A stretch of DNA of 64,000 nt, taken from contig JAFRVD010000046.1 of the NCBI GenBank assembly GCA_017441825.1, positions 1-64,000 of the forward strand, in the 5' to 3' direction. The stretch comes from Lachnospiraceae bacterium (lineage in GTDB: Bacteria; Bacillota; Clostridia; Lachnospirales; Lachnospiraceae). This document shows positions 8,018 to 16,397 of this stretch, in pieces (positions within the stretch are counted from its first letter, which is position 1; each line of letters begins with the position of its first letter). The position numbers and the translations under genes are program-made. The notes beneath the pieces were generated by a model. It had not been told where the DNA came from. It worked only from the letters and a program-made list of their open reading frames with translations, and did not search any database.

Positions 8018-8824
8018 TCACTCCCGTTTCGTAAGCTCGTAGAAGGCGACGGCCCCCGCTGCCGCCACGTTGAGCGAATCCACTCCGTGGGCCATCGGGA
8101 TGCGGACCGTGAAGTCCGCGGAATGGATGGTCTTTGGGAGGAGCCCGTCTCCTTCCGTGCCGAGGACGATCGCAAGCCGCGGTTCCTTTTTAAGCCGCGG
8201 GTCGGAAACGTCCAGTGCGTCTTCCCGGAGCGCCATCGCGGCGGTGCGGAAGCCGAAGGCATGCACCGTGTCCGCGTCATGAATAAATGTCCACGGGATC
8301 TGGAAGACCGTGCCCATGCTGACCCGTGCGGAGCGCCGGTACAGAGGGTCGCTCGAGCCTTCCGTAAGAAGTACGGCGTCGATCTCAAACGCGGCGGCCG
8401 AGCGGAACAAAGCCCCCAGGTTCGTCGGGTTCATTACACGCTCGAAAACGGCTACGCGGCGGGCATTTTGGAGAAGGTCTTCAGGCTCCGGCAGGGGCTT
8501 GCGCTTCATCGCAAGGAGGATCCCCCGCGTGAGTTCGAAGCCCGTGAGTTTCTTGAGCTCCGGGATAGGTGCGGTGTAGACGGGGACGTTTCCGATGCGC
8601 GCGATGACCGGGGCCGCGGCGCCCTCGATGTGCTTCCGTTCGAGGAGGAGCGCCACCGGCTCATAGCCTGCGTCCAGCGCGCGGAGCGCGACGTTCGGGC
8701 TCTCCGCAATGAACAGACCCTCCTTTTTCGGCTCATAAAGATGCATGAGCTCCGCCTCCGTGAGGCGGGAAAAAACCTGAAGTTCCGGCGCCTCAATATC
8801 CGCGATCTCGATCACATTCCCCAT
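8018..8824 (-). CDS. SpoU/TrmH-family RNA methyltransferase
   Basis: A 268-residue SPOUT-class RNA 2'-O-ribose methyltransferase acting on tRNA or rRNA with S-adenosylmethionine. The three SpoU motifs are seen in order: NPTNLGALFRSAAAF (motif 1, catalytic Arg), IVLGTEGDGL (motif 2) and IPMAHGVDSLNVAAA (motif 3). The N-terminal 100 residues form a substrate-binding extension like that of RlmB/TsnR-type enzymes. I chose the ATG at 8824 (GGGAG upstream) over an in-frame TTG at 8839. The exact RNA target cannot be read from sequence. Confidence 0.87.
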   Translation of the reverse strand: MGNVIEIADIEAPELQVFSRLTEAELMHLYEPKKEGLFIAESPNVALRALDAGYEPVALLLERKHIEGAAAPVIARIGNVPVYTAPIPELKKLTGFELTRGILLAMKRKPLPEPEDLLQNARRVAVFERVMNPTNLGALFRSAAAFEIDAVLLTEGSSDPLYRRSARVSMGTVFQIPWTFIHDADTVHAFGFRTAAMALREDALDVSDPRLKKEPRLAIVLGTEGDGLLPKTIHSADFTVRIPMAHGVDSLNVAAAGAVAFYELTKRE

Positions 8825-8889
8825 ATCTGCTTCTCCCAAAATTGTGCAAAAGTGCTATATTTCGACCGGTTTCACTGTACATTTTTTAT

Positions 8890-8917
8890 TTGTCAAAATC
8901 GGTCGTTTTGTTATAAT
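8890..8917 (+). promoter_or_regulatory. Sigma-A promoter with inverted repeat, for the aldo/keto reductase
   Basis: TTGTCA (8890-8895), 16-base spacer, TATAAT (8912-8917). The hexamer CGGTCG (8900-8905) inside the spacer is matched by its inverted copy CGACCG at 8863-8868, each flanked by A/T-rich triplets, suggesting a repressor or activator site. Confidence 0.68.
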
Positions 8918-8968
8918 AAAATTAGCTTAACAGGTTCGTATGTTTATAAATATCCCAAGGAGGACCCC

Positions 8969-9922
8969 ATGAAGCACTATACGTTACGAAACAGTGGCGT
9001 GCAGATCTCCGAAGAAGTCTTCGGGTGCTGGGCCATCGGCGGAACCTATTTTACGGGTGCCGAAGACGCGATGTCCATCGCCGCTATCAGGAGCGCCATC
9101 GACCACGGGATCAACACCCTGGACACCGCGCCGGCCTACGGACACGGACATTCCGAAAATCTGGTGGCTGAAGCGATCCGCGGCATGGACCGGAGCGACG
9201 TCGTCATCAGCACCAAGCTTCCCCGCTCCCTGCTCGCACGTGAAAACGTGCGTCCGTCCTGCGAAAAGAGCCTCAGGGACCTTTCCACGGACTACATCGA
9301 CATCTATTTCATCCACTGGCCTTCGGACAAGGGCGACCCCATTGCGGAGACCATGGAAGAGCTCATGAAGCTGAAGGACTGCGGAAAGATCCGCTGCATC
9401 GGCCTTTCGAACTTCAGCACCGCCCAGATCATCGAAGCGGAAAAGTACGGCGAGGTGGACGTCCTGCAGCCCTGCTGGAGCCTTCTCTGGCGCTATCAGG
9501 ACGACGACAGCCTCCGATACGCAAAGGAGCACGGGATCGGCGTCATCAACTACTCTCCGCTTGCGCAGGGCATCCTGACCGGGAAGTTCGCGAAGAACCG
9601 CGTGTTTGACGTAAACGACGGCAGAAGCCACGCTTCCCTGTTCCAGCAGCCTTACTTCAACCGCGCGCTGGACCTCGTAGACGCGCTCCGGCCCTACGCG
9701 GAAAAGTACGGCGTCACCATGGCGCAGCTTTCGATCCGCATGTGCATGCAGAATCCGGCCATCACGGCGCCCATCGTAGGCGCGAAGTCGGATACGCAGG
9801 TGCTCGACAACGTGAAGGCCTGCGATTTCGAGATCTCCGCGGAAGATTACAAGGCGATCGATGCACTCAGCAAGGAATTTACCGATACACTGCCTGCATT
9901 CAAGAATTTCTTCTGGCAGTGA
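8969..9922 (+). CDS. Aldo/keto reductase
   Basis: A 317-residue NAD(P)H-dependent oxidoreductase of the AKR (TIM-barrel) superfamily. The catalytic tetrad is in place: D52 and Y57 in LDTAPAYGHG, K83 in VISTKLP, H116 in IYFIHWPS. The cofactor-binding end has IVGAKSDTQVLDN. There is no C-terminal Fe-S extension. The true start is the ATG at 8969 after AAGGAGG; the frame is open far upstream but that part is antisense to the methylase. Single-gene unit between its own promoter and a strong terminator. The carbonyl substrate is unknown. Confidence 0.9.
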   Translation: MKHYTLRNSGVQISEEVFGCWAIGGTYFTGAEDAMSIAAIRSAIDHGINTLDTAPAYGHGHSENLVAEAIRGMDRSDVVISTKLPRSLLARENVRPSCEKSLRDLSTDYIDIYFIHWPSDKGDPIAETMEELMKLKDCGKIRCIGLSNFSTAQIIEAEKYGEVDVLQPCWSLLWRYQDDDSLRYAKEHGIGVINYSPLAQGILTGKFAKNRVFDVNDGRSHASLFQQPYFNRALDLVDALRPYAEKYGVTMAQLSIRMCMQNPAITAPIVGAKSDTQVLDNVKACDFEISAEDYKAIDALSKEFTDTLPAFKNFFWQ

Positions 9923-9940
9923 TCTTCATACATCATACAG

Positions 9941-9975
9941 AAAAGGGCTTCGGAAATCAATTCCGAAGCCCTTTT
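9941..9975. terminator. Bidirectional intrinsic terminator
   Basis: Perfect 15-base-pair inverted repeat (9941-9955 and 9961-9975) with a 5-base loop. The arms end in AAAA and TTTT, giving U tracts in both directions, between the convergent reductase and lysA. Confidence 0.95.
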
Positions 9976-9999
9976 TATTGTCTTTTACGGTCAGCCGGC

Positions 10000-11298
10000 T
10001 TATACGTCCAGATCCGCTACGTTCGCGAGCGTCTCGCGGCGGACGACCACCCGGGAGGTACCGTCACGGAGCATGACGATGGGCGGGCGGGGAAGGCGGT
10101 TGTAGAGCGACGCCATGGCGTAGTTGTACGCGCCGGTCGTGCAGACGGCAAGCGTATCTCCGCGCCTGATGTCACAGGGCAGCGGGACGTTCTCCTGCAG
10201 GATGTCGCCGCTCTCGCAGAGTCGGCCGACCACGCTGAAGCGCTCTGTCTCCCTGGCTTCGACTTCTCCCGCGGAAAAGACCGTGTAGCGCGAACGGTAC
10301 AGGGCATAGCGCGGGTTGTCGGACATGCCGCCGTCCACGGAAACGTACGAGCGGTAGCCGGGGATCCGCTTCACGGACCCGACGGTGTAGAGCGTCATGC
10401 CGGCGTCAGCGACAATGCTCCGGCCGGGCTCTAAGTAGATATAAGGCACTGGGAAGTCAAGCTCATCGCAGGCAGCCTTGACAGCCGCCGCCACCTCTCT
10501 GATCTTTTCAGGGATCGAAAGCACGGGATCGTCCTCCGTATACCGGACGCCGTAGCCGCCGCCAAGGTCCAGCACCTCGAGCGTCCTGCCGGTCTTCTCC
10601 CGCATGTCCGCCATGAAGCGGAGCATGACGTCCGCCGCGCGCTCAAACACGTCCTCGGCAAAGACCTGGGAGCCTACGTGGCAGTGTATGCCCTTTAAAT
10701 TCAGGTGACGCATCGTAAGCGCTTTCCTGATGATCTCCTCAGCCTGCCCCGTCGCGATGGCGTTCCCGAATTTGGAATCCACCTTGCCAGTGCTCACGGC
10801 TTCATAGGTGTGCGGGTCGATGCCCGGCGTCACCCGGATCAGGATCGCCTGCCGTTCGCTCATCTCCGCGCAGATCTTTTCAAGTGCGAGAAGCTCGTCC
10901 ATGCTGTCCACGCAGATATACCCGACGCCTGAGCTCACCGCGCAGCGGAGGTCCTCATCGGTCTTGTTGTTGCCGTGGAAGCAGGCCTTATTCACGGGAT
11001 AGCCCGCCTTCCGGGCTGTAAAGAGCTCGCCGCGGGACACTACGTCGATCCCCGCGCCTTCTTCAGTCAGGATCCGGTAGAGCTCGGTAAAGGCGCAGGC
11101 CTTGCCGGCGTAGAAGATATCGGCGCGGCCCGAAAACGCTTCGGAAAGCGCTTTCCGGTAAGTCCGCACGTTCTCACGGATCCGTGCCTCGTCCATGAGG
11201 TACACCGGGGTCCCGTACTCCTTCGCAAGGTCCACGGTGTCCATCCCCGCAAACGTCAGGTGGTTCAGTTCATTGGTGCCGATGTTTGTCGCGATCAT
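10000..11298 (-). CDS. lysA: Diaminopimelate decarboxylase
   Basis: A 432-residue PLP enzyme (fold type III) that decarboxylates meso-diaminopimelate to L-lysine, the last step of the pathway. K66 in FYAGKACAF is the PLP lysine. HCHVGSQ, LDLGGGYGVRY, the EPGRSIVA phosphate site and the GRLCESGD plus TTGAYNYAM active-site loops are all present. The start follows AAAGGAAG. It is the fourth and last gene of the dapA-dapB-ddh-lysA operon and ends at a shared terminator. Confidence 0.96.
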   Translation of the reverse strand: MIATNIGTNELNHLTFAGMDTVDLAKEYGTPVYLMDEARIRENVRTYRKALSEAFSGRADIFYAGKACAFTELYRILTEEGAGIDVVSRGELFTARKAGYPVNKACFHGNNKTDEDLRCAVSSGVGYICVDSMDELLALEKICAEMSERQAILIRVTPGIDPHTYEAVSTGKVDSKFGNAIATGQAEEIIRKALTMRHLNLKGIHCHVGSQVFAEDVFERAADVMLRFMADMREKTGRTLEVLDLGGGYGVRYTEDDPVLSIPEKIREVAAAVKAACDELDFPVPYIYLEPGRSIVADAGMTLYTVGSVKRIPGYRSYVSVDGGMSDNPRYALYRSRYTVFSAGEVEARETERFSVVGRLCESGDILQENVPLPCDIRRGDTLAVCTTGAYNYAMASLYNRLPRPPIVMLRDGTSRVVVRRETLANVADLDV

Positions 11299-11309
11299 AA
11301 TGGCTTCCT

Positions 11310-12287
11310 TTACAGCATGGAGTGTCTCAGTTCTTCAGAGGACAGGATCGAAAGATCCGCCGGAGCGACGTCGAAGACCGTCTTGCAGCCGGTCATGCCG
11401 CGCCCGTGCATCCTGTAGATGCCGCGGGCAAACGCAAGGATCGCGCCGGCAGTGAATTCCGGGTTCGAGTCGAGCGTCAGCGTGTATTCGATGGTTTCCG
11501 TATGCTCGTCCTGAAGACCGGTCTTTCCGGAGCGGATCACGCTGCCGCCGTGCGGAAGGCCTGCATGGTTCTTCCGAAGCTCCTCCAGAGAGATAAAGTT
11601 GACCGTCGTGTCGTAATCGGCGAAGTAGTCCGGCATGGACTTGATGGTGTTCTCGATAGCCGTGAGGTCCGCGTCGGGCGCCGCAGCAACGTAGCACTCT
11701 CTTGTGTGCTTTTCACGGGTAGTGAGGACCGGGTTCAGGCCGTTCCTGACCGCATTGACGGCGGACTCAACGGGCACCGTATACTGTCTCGCGTCCAGAA
11801 CGCCCGGGATCCTCCGGATCGCGTCCGAATGGCCCTGGCTCACGCCGCGGCCCCAGAACGTGTAGGTCTCGCCTTCCGGGAGCACCGCATGCGCGTACAC
11901 GCGCGAAATGGAGAACAGGCCCGGGTCCCAGCCCGCGGAGATCAGGGCGATGTGCCCGGTCTCCCTGGCGGCCTTATCGACGTTCGTGAAATGCTCCGGG
12001 ATCATCGCATGGTGGTCGAAGCTGTCGATCACGTTGAAATTCAAAGCCAGGCCCGGCGTCATGTGCGGAAGGTCCGTTGCGGAGCCGCCGCAGATCACGA
12101 CCACGTCGATCTTATCCTTATAGTTCAGGATGTCGTCCGCAGCGTAGACCGGAATGCCGGTACGCGTCTCAATACTGGACGGGTCGCGCCTGGTAAAGAC
12201 GCCCACTATGTTCATGTCCGGGTTCTTCTGCGCCGCTGCTTCCACGCCGCGCCCGAGATTGCCGTATCCGTAAATTGCGATATTCAT
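11310..12287 (-). CDS. ddh: meso-Diaminopimelate D-dehydrogenase
   Basis: A 325-residue NADPH-dependent dehydrogenase that converts tetrahydrodipicolinate to meso-DAP in one step. It has the N-terminal Rossmann motif YGYGNLGRGVEAA. The family-specific stretches CGGSATDLP, SFDHHAMIP, SAGWDPGLFS and GRGVSQGHSDAIRRI line the substrate pocket. Its presence between dapB and lysA means the organism can by-pass the acylated intermediates of the DapD/E or DapL routes. Gap of 11 bases to lysA; own GGAG site. Confidence 0.95.
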   Translation of the reverse strand: MNIAIYGYGNLGRGVEAAAQKNPDMNIVGVFTRRDPSSIETRTGIPVYAADDILNYKDKIDVVVICGGSATDLPHMTPGLALNFNVIDSFDHHAMIPEHFTNVDKAARETGHIALISAGWDPGLFSISRVYAHAVLPEGETYTFWGRGVSQGHSDAIRRIPGVLDARQYTVPVESAVNAVRNGLNPVLTTREKHTRECYVAAAPDADLTAIENTIKSMPDYFADYDTTVNFISLEELRKNHAGLPHGGSVIRSGKTGLQDEHTETIEYTLTLDSNPEFTAGAILAFARGIYRMHGRGMTGCKTVFDVAPADLSILSSEELRHSML

Positions 12288-12322
12288 TTCAGTCTCCTTA
12301 ACCTGTCAAACGAATCGATCCC

Positions 12323-13069
12323 TTACATAGAGACCATGCTCTTCATGTCATAAAGGCCCGCGGGCTTCCCCATGAGGAATTCCGCTGCCGCGAGCGCACC
12401 TTCCGCAAACAGAGCGCGGTCGTGCGCCTCGTGCTTTAAGGTAAGCGTCTGGGTCCCGGTGCCGATGATCACCTCGTGCTCCCCTACGATATTCTGCATG
12501 CGGATCGCGTGGATGCCGATCTCTTCGCGGGTCCGCTTCCCGAAGCCGCTCCTGCCGTTATGGATCGTGAGCTCCGGCCGCACCTCCTTAAGCGCTTCTG
12601 CGATCGCAAGTGCGGTCCCGCTCGGGGCGTCAGCCTTACGGTCGTGGTGCTTTTCGATGATCTCGATCTCCGCGTCCGGAAACACCGCTGCGGCCTTCTT
12701 CGCAAACTCAATGGTAAGCGCAACGCCTAAAGAGTAGTTCGCTGCAAAGAACAGTGGGATCTCCTTTGACGCTTCAAAGATCTGAGCCTTCTCTTCTTCC
12801 GTGTGCCCGGTGGTCGCAAGGACCAGGGGCAGTCGGTTCTTCACACAGAACGAAAGGAGCGCTGCCGTGGACGTGTGGTGGGAAAAGTCCATCACGAGGT
12901 CCACTGCGGGATTCGCGCTGTCAAAATCCCTTGCGCAGGGGATGTCCTCGTACGGCGCGCCGTTCGGGTCCACACCGGAGACGATCTTCGCGTCGTAATT
13001 CCCGGATCCTGCGACCTTCACGACCTCTGCGCCCATATGTCCGCCGAGCCCGGATAAAAGTATATTCAT
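12323..13069 (-). CDS. dapB: 4-Hydroxy-tetrahydrodipicolinate reductase
   Basis: A 248-residue NAD(P)H reductase, second step of the DAP branch. The N-terminus MNILLSGLGGHMG is the dinucleotide-binding loop. IIEKHHDRKADAPSGTA (H141, H142, K145) is the DapB signature containing the catalytic His and Lys. The start at 13069 follows AAGGAG; the longer frame upstream is antisense to dapA sequence. Length is normal for the family. Confidence 0.96.
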   Translation of the reverse strand: MNILLSGLGGHMGAEVVKVAGSGNYDAKIVSGVDPNGAPYEDIPCARDFDSANPAVDLVMDFSHHTSTAALLSFCVKNRLPLVLATTGHTEEEKAQIFEASKEIPLFFAANYSLGVALTIEFAKKAAAVFPDAEIEIIEKHHDRKADAPSGTALAIAEALKEVRPELTIHNGRSGFGKRTREEIGIHAIRMQNIVGEHEVIIGTGTQTLTLKHEAHDRALFAEGALAAAEFLMGKPAGLYDMKSMVSM

Positions 13070-13080
13070 ACTGCTTCTCC

Positions 13081-13971
13081 TTATTTGATGAGACCGTGTC
13101 CGCGCATGAGGTCGAAAAGGACCTTCTCGTGCGCTTCCTCCATGGGCGTAAGAGGCAGGCGGACGTAGTTTTCGCACCAGCCCATCGCCGCCATGGCGGC
13201 CTTTACCGGGATCGGGTTCGTCTCTGAGAACAGGGCGTTAATAAGCGGCAGGTACTCCATCTGAAGCGCTGCGGAGCCCAGTACGTCTCCCGCAAAGAAA
13301 CGATTGCACATCTCCACGGTCTCCTTCGGCATCACGTTCGAAAGGACCGAGATCACTCCCTTGCCGCCCATCGAAAGGAGCGGGACGACCTGGTCGTCGT
13401 TTCCGGAGTAGATGTCGAGCTTGTCGCCCACTAAGGCAAAGGTCTCCACGATCTTCGAAATGTTGCCGTTTGCTTCCTTGATGCCGGCGATCATCGGGTG
13501 ATCAGCAAGCGCAAGGTAGGTGGCCGGCTCGATATTGACGCCTGTACGGGAGGGTACGTTGTAAAGGATCAGGGGTTTTGTGGACGCGTCCGCGATCACC
13601 TCGTACATCTTGATGAGGCCCTTCTGCGTCGCCTTATTGTAGTACGGCGTCACGACCAGCATCGCGTCGCAGCCGACCTCGCAGGCATAGGCCGTGAGGT
13701 CTACGGCGTAGGCCGTGTCATTGGAGCCCGTGCCGGCGATGATGGGCACCCTGCCCGCAGTCCGTTCCACGGAGTACTTCAGCACCGCGCGGTGCTCCTC
13801 GTCCGTGAGAGTCGAGCCTTCGCCGGTGGTCCCGGCAATGACGAGCGCCTGCACGCCTTCTTCGATCTGCCAGTCGATGACCCTGCCAAACGCCTCAAAA
13901 TCCACGCCGTCCGCATTAAGCGGTGTAATAAGCGCTGTTGCGACCCCTTTAAAAACCGTTTCCTTCGTCAT
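13081..13971 (-). CDS. dapA: 4-Hydroxy-tetrahydrodipicolinate synthase
   Basis: A 296-residue class I aldolase condensing pyruvate with aspartate semialdehyde. Catalytic residues are visible: T48-T49 in AGTTGEGST, Y137 in LILYNVPSRTG, R142, and the Schiff-base lysine K165 in IAGIKEANG. I chose the ATG at 13971, placed after GGGAGG, over the in-frame TTG at 13989. First gene of the lysine operon. The riboswitch terminator ends just ahead of its ribosome site, so expression should fall when lysine is plentiful. Confidence 0.96.
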   Translation of the reverse strand: MTKETVFKGVATALITPLNADGVDFEAFGRVIDWQIEEGVQALVIAGTTGEGSTLTDEEHRAVLKYSVERTAGRVPIIAGTGSNDTAYAVDLTAYACEVGCDAMLVVTPYYNKATQKGLIKMYEVIADASTKPLILYNVPSRTGVNIEPATYLALADHPMIAGIKEANGNISKIVETFALVGDKLDIYSGNDDQVVPLLSMGGKGVISVLSNVMPKETVEMCNRFFAGDVLGSAALQMEYLPLINALFSETNPIPVKAAMAAMGWCENYVRLPLTPMEEAHEKVLFDLMRGHGLIK

Positions 13972-13993
13972 TGTTTTTCCTCCTCCCAATCAA

Positions 13994-14022
13994 GAAAAAA
14001 AGCCGATGCCTCTGCATCAGCT
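13994..14022 (-). terminator. Riboswitch-controlled intrinsic terminator
   Basis: Minus strand: 9-pair stem AGCTGATGC/GCATCGGCT (one G-U pair), 4-base loop, then seven T. It lies between the lysine aptamer and the dapA ribosome-binding site and is the expression platform. Confidence 0.9.
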
Positions 14023-14073
14023 TGCGTGCGCATGAATCCTCCTGCCGAAGGTCCCCCGGCAGAAGCAAATTCA

Positions 14074-14250
14074 CAACCAATACATAGCTCTCCGCAGAAT
14101 GCGACAGTCAGAAGGATATTGTCCTCCTGCCCAGGCGTGAGACCCGCTTCTTCTCAGCCTTCGGCGATGACCCCTTTCTCACGGACAACGGCCTGCGAAG
14201 CCTTTCCCGTCCGCGTTACTTATGGTAACCGCGCCTCTATCCTTTAATTG
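14074..14250 (-). promoter_or_regulatory. Lysine riboswitch (L box)
   Basis: The minus strand holds the conserved core of the lysine aptamer: GATAGAGGCGC near the 5' end, AGTAACG, GGGAAAGG, a long GTCCGTGAGAAAGGGG stretch, CATCGCCGAAG, and GGAGAGCTATG at the 3' end. I can pair P1: CAATTAAAGGATAG at the 5' side with CTATGTATTGGTTG at the 3' side, 12 of 14 positions. A promoter lies directly upstream and a terminator directly downstream, the standard arrangement in which lysine binding stops transcription of dapA-dapB-ddh-lysA. Confidence 0.93.
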
Positions 14251-14261
14251 CAATTTCGGCT

Positions 14262-14290
14262 ATCATACACTACTTCGGTGAAGTTGTCAA
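14262..14290 (-). promoter_or_regulatory. Sigma-A promoter of the lysine operon
   Basis: Minus strand: TTGACA (14290-14285), 17-base spacer, TATGAT (14267-14262). The -35 box overlaps the stop codon of the upstream DUF3810 gene. The spacer contains ACTTC/GAAGT as an inverted repeat. Confidence 0.75.
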
Positions 14291-15390
14291 GAATAAATTT
14301 TGTAATTGTTCAGGAACCACGCCACGAGCTCGTTCACTACCTCCCCGTAGGACTTCGTTCCGCTCTCCTCGGAGAAGGATTTGAGATACGTATCGTTCAC
14401 CTTGTCCCCGGCGTCCGCGATCGGCCCGTCGTACTTTTCATAGTGCCCGCGCTGGACGTCGGCGTCAGAAAGGACCAGTGTCAGGCCTGCGCTCTCCCGG
14501 GAATCCAGAATGGACTGCCAGAGCTTTCTGTCCTCCTTTATGAGCGCGTTGTTGCAGTAAATGAACGCCATGTAATTCCCGGCGTAGCGGAAACGGACGT
14601 CGTCCGAATGTGAACAGGCGAGGTAGGCCGCAAAGTTCGCCTCATTCTCCCCGGCGATCCCCAGCCTGTGCGCCGCTTCATGGCACATGGTGAACGGGAG
14701 GTCCGAGACCGCACCGTTTTCGGGTACGGAGGCCTCCGCCGTGAAGGGCATGAACTCGCCGGTAAAGCCCTTTGTGAGGAGCCATTCGCCGGTGAGCCAC
14801 AGCATTTTTACAGGTTTCCGTGAGCCCCTGAAGATCTCGTACCTGTCCGAAAGCTTTTCATAGGACGCGCCGGCAAGCTCCGCAAGCTCATAGAAATCCT
14901 GGCGGACAAGCTGTCCGTTTTCGTCCCGCGGGACGCTTTCCGCATCTTCGATCGCCTTATCCAGGTACCACGAAAACGCACCGGCAAGCTCCTCTTTCGT
15001 ATATTCGCGGATCCCGAGCCCGAGTTCTTCGGAAAGCGGAGGCCCGTAGTGGTTCAGCATCCACATCGCGACCACCAGGAAAGCAAGCGATGCGACTATA
15101 AGCGTCACATGGGAGAGCCACCTGAAAAACGGCCGTTTATGGATGATCATGTACACGATGGACACAAGGAGCAGGATGATCAGGATCACCTCGCCGAAGT
15201 CCCAGAGGGCGATCTTCGAAAACGAGAAGACCCGGCTGATCCCCTTCATGAGTGCCGCGGAAAACCGCCGGTAGCCCGGGAAGAAAAAGTCCGGGAAGGA
15301 CTTGAAAAGGAGCATGAGAAGCCCCGCCGAAATAAGAAGCGCGGCGGATACAATAAAGCGTATGATCGTTCCTCTCCATTTTCCTTTCAT
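14287..15390 (-). CDS. DUF3810 membrane protein with HEAAH motif
   Basis: A 367-residue membrane protein matching the DUF3810 family in architecture. Three hydrophobic helices lie at about 8-28, 66-84 and 95-113, followed by a soluble domain. That domain carries H237-E-A-A-H241 and, seven residues on, ENEANF, the pattern of a zinc metallopeptidase active site. A role as a membrane-anchored protease is inferred, not shown. The start at 15390 follows AAGGAG and forms an ATGA overlap with the stop of the pseudouridine synthase gene, so the two are translationally coupled. Confidence 0.8.
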   Translation of the reverse strand: MKGKWRGTIIRFIVSAALLISAGLLMLLFKSFPDFFFPGYRRFSAALMKGISRVFSFSKIALWDFGEVILIILLLVSIVYMIIHKRPFFRWLSHVTLIVASLAFLVVAMWMLNHYGPPLSEELGLGIREYTKEELAGAFSWYLDKAIEDAESVPRDENGQLVRQDFYELAELAGASYEKLSDRYEIFRGSRKPVKMLWLTGEWLLTKGFTGEFMPFTAEASVPENGAVSDLPFTMCHEAAHRLGIAGENEANFAAYLACSHSDDVRFRYAGNYMAFIYCNNALIKEDRKLWQSILDSRESAGLTLVLSDADVQRGHYEKYDGPIADAGDKVNDTYLKSFSEESGTKSYGEVVNELVAWFLNNYKIYS

Positions 15391-16397
15391 AAAACTCCTT
15401 GCTCCGGGAGATAACACTGCATGTCAGGGGGCACCGGGGATATGATGTCAACAGGCTGTCCGTCCGAAGGGTGCGCGAACGTGATCCTGTGCGCGTGAAG
15501 CGCGGCCCGGCCGATGCGGTATTCTTTGGGGAGTACCTCATCAAGCGCCGGATCTCCGTACAGCGGGTCCCCGAGGAGCGGGTGGCCAAAGTCGCTCATA
15601 TGGAAACGGATCTGGTGCATCCGCCCGGTCATGATGGTCACCCGTAGGAGGGACCAGGCCCCTGACTCATATAGAACCTCGTAGGCAGTTTCCGCGCGGG
15701 AAGCGCTTTCGCCGCCCTTTTTCAGGAGAAGGAGGCCGCTCCGGGGGTCCCGGTACTTATCCACGGGCTCACGGATCACGCCGCTCTTCTCGGGAAGGGT
15801 CCCGTGCACCGCCGCCAGGTACTCCTTTATATACGTCCCCGCGTACTGCGCCTTCTGGAGCGCCGCGGAGACCATACTGTTCTTCGAAAACACCACCACT
15901 CCTGACGTGTCCCGGTCGAGCCTCCCCGCGATGTGCACGAGGAGCTCCGGCGCGGTCCTGTCATAGTACGCGCGGACGATATTCGAGAGCGAATCCCACG
16001 CGTGCCCCGGTGAAGGATGGCAGACCATGCCCGCGGGCTTATCGACGGCGAGGACCGATGCATCCTCATAAAGGATCGAAAGCACCGCGGGGTACGGGAT
16101 CAGCTTCTGTTTTTTCACGGGATCATCAGTGCGGATCATGAGGACGTCTCCGGAAACGGCGCGTGCACGCACATTGACGCGCACGCCGTTCAGAAGCATG
16201 CCCAAAGGGTCGAATTTGACGGTCCCGATCCGTCCGGCGGAAAGTCCCAGCCTGTTTTTCAGGAAAAACAGGACTTCCCGTCCGGAGTCCTCAGGACCAA
16301 CTTTAAGCACCGCGTACCGGTGTCCGTTTTCTTCCGCATCCGGAAGGCGCTCCGTCTTTCCGGTGCCATCCGGACACGTTTCATTCGTCACATTCAT
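15387..16397 (-). CDS. RluA/RluD-type RNA pseudouridine synthase
   Basis: A 336-residue pseudouridine synthase acting on rRNA or tRNA. The catalytic motif is GRLDRDTSGVVVF, where Asp attacks the uracil; the usual first His of HRLDRDTSG is Gly here, as in some Firmicute members. VLAVDKPAGMVCHPSPGH and TGRMHQIRFHMSDFGHPLLGDPLYG are the other family blocks. A small S4-like N-terminal domain (about 30-90) precedes the catalytic domain. The start at 16397 has a GGAAG site and overlaps the ROK gene stop as ATGA. Confidence 0.9.
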   Translation of the reverse strand: MNVTNETCPDGTGKTERLPDAEENGHRYAVLKVGPEDSGREVLFFLKNRLGLSAGRIGTVKFDPLGMLLNGVRVNVRARAVSGDVLMIRTDDPVKKQKLIPYPAVLSILYEDASVLAVDKPAGMVCHPSPGHAWDSLSNIVRAYYDRTAPELLVHIAGRLDRDTSGVVVFSKNSMVSAALQKAQYAGTYIKEYLAAVHGTLPEKSGVIREPVDKYRDPRSGLLLLKKGGESASRAETAYEVLYESGAWSLLRVTIMTGRMHQIRFHMSDFGHPLLGDPLYGDPALDEVLPKEYRIGRAALHAHRITFAHPSDGQPVDIISPVPPDMQCYLPEQGVL

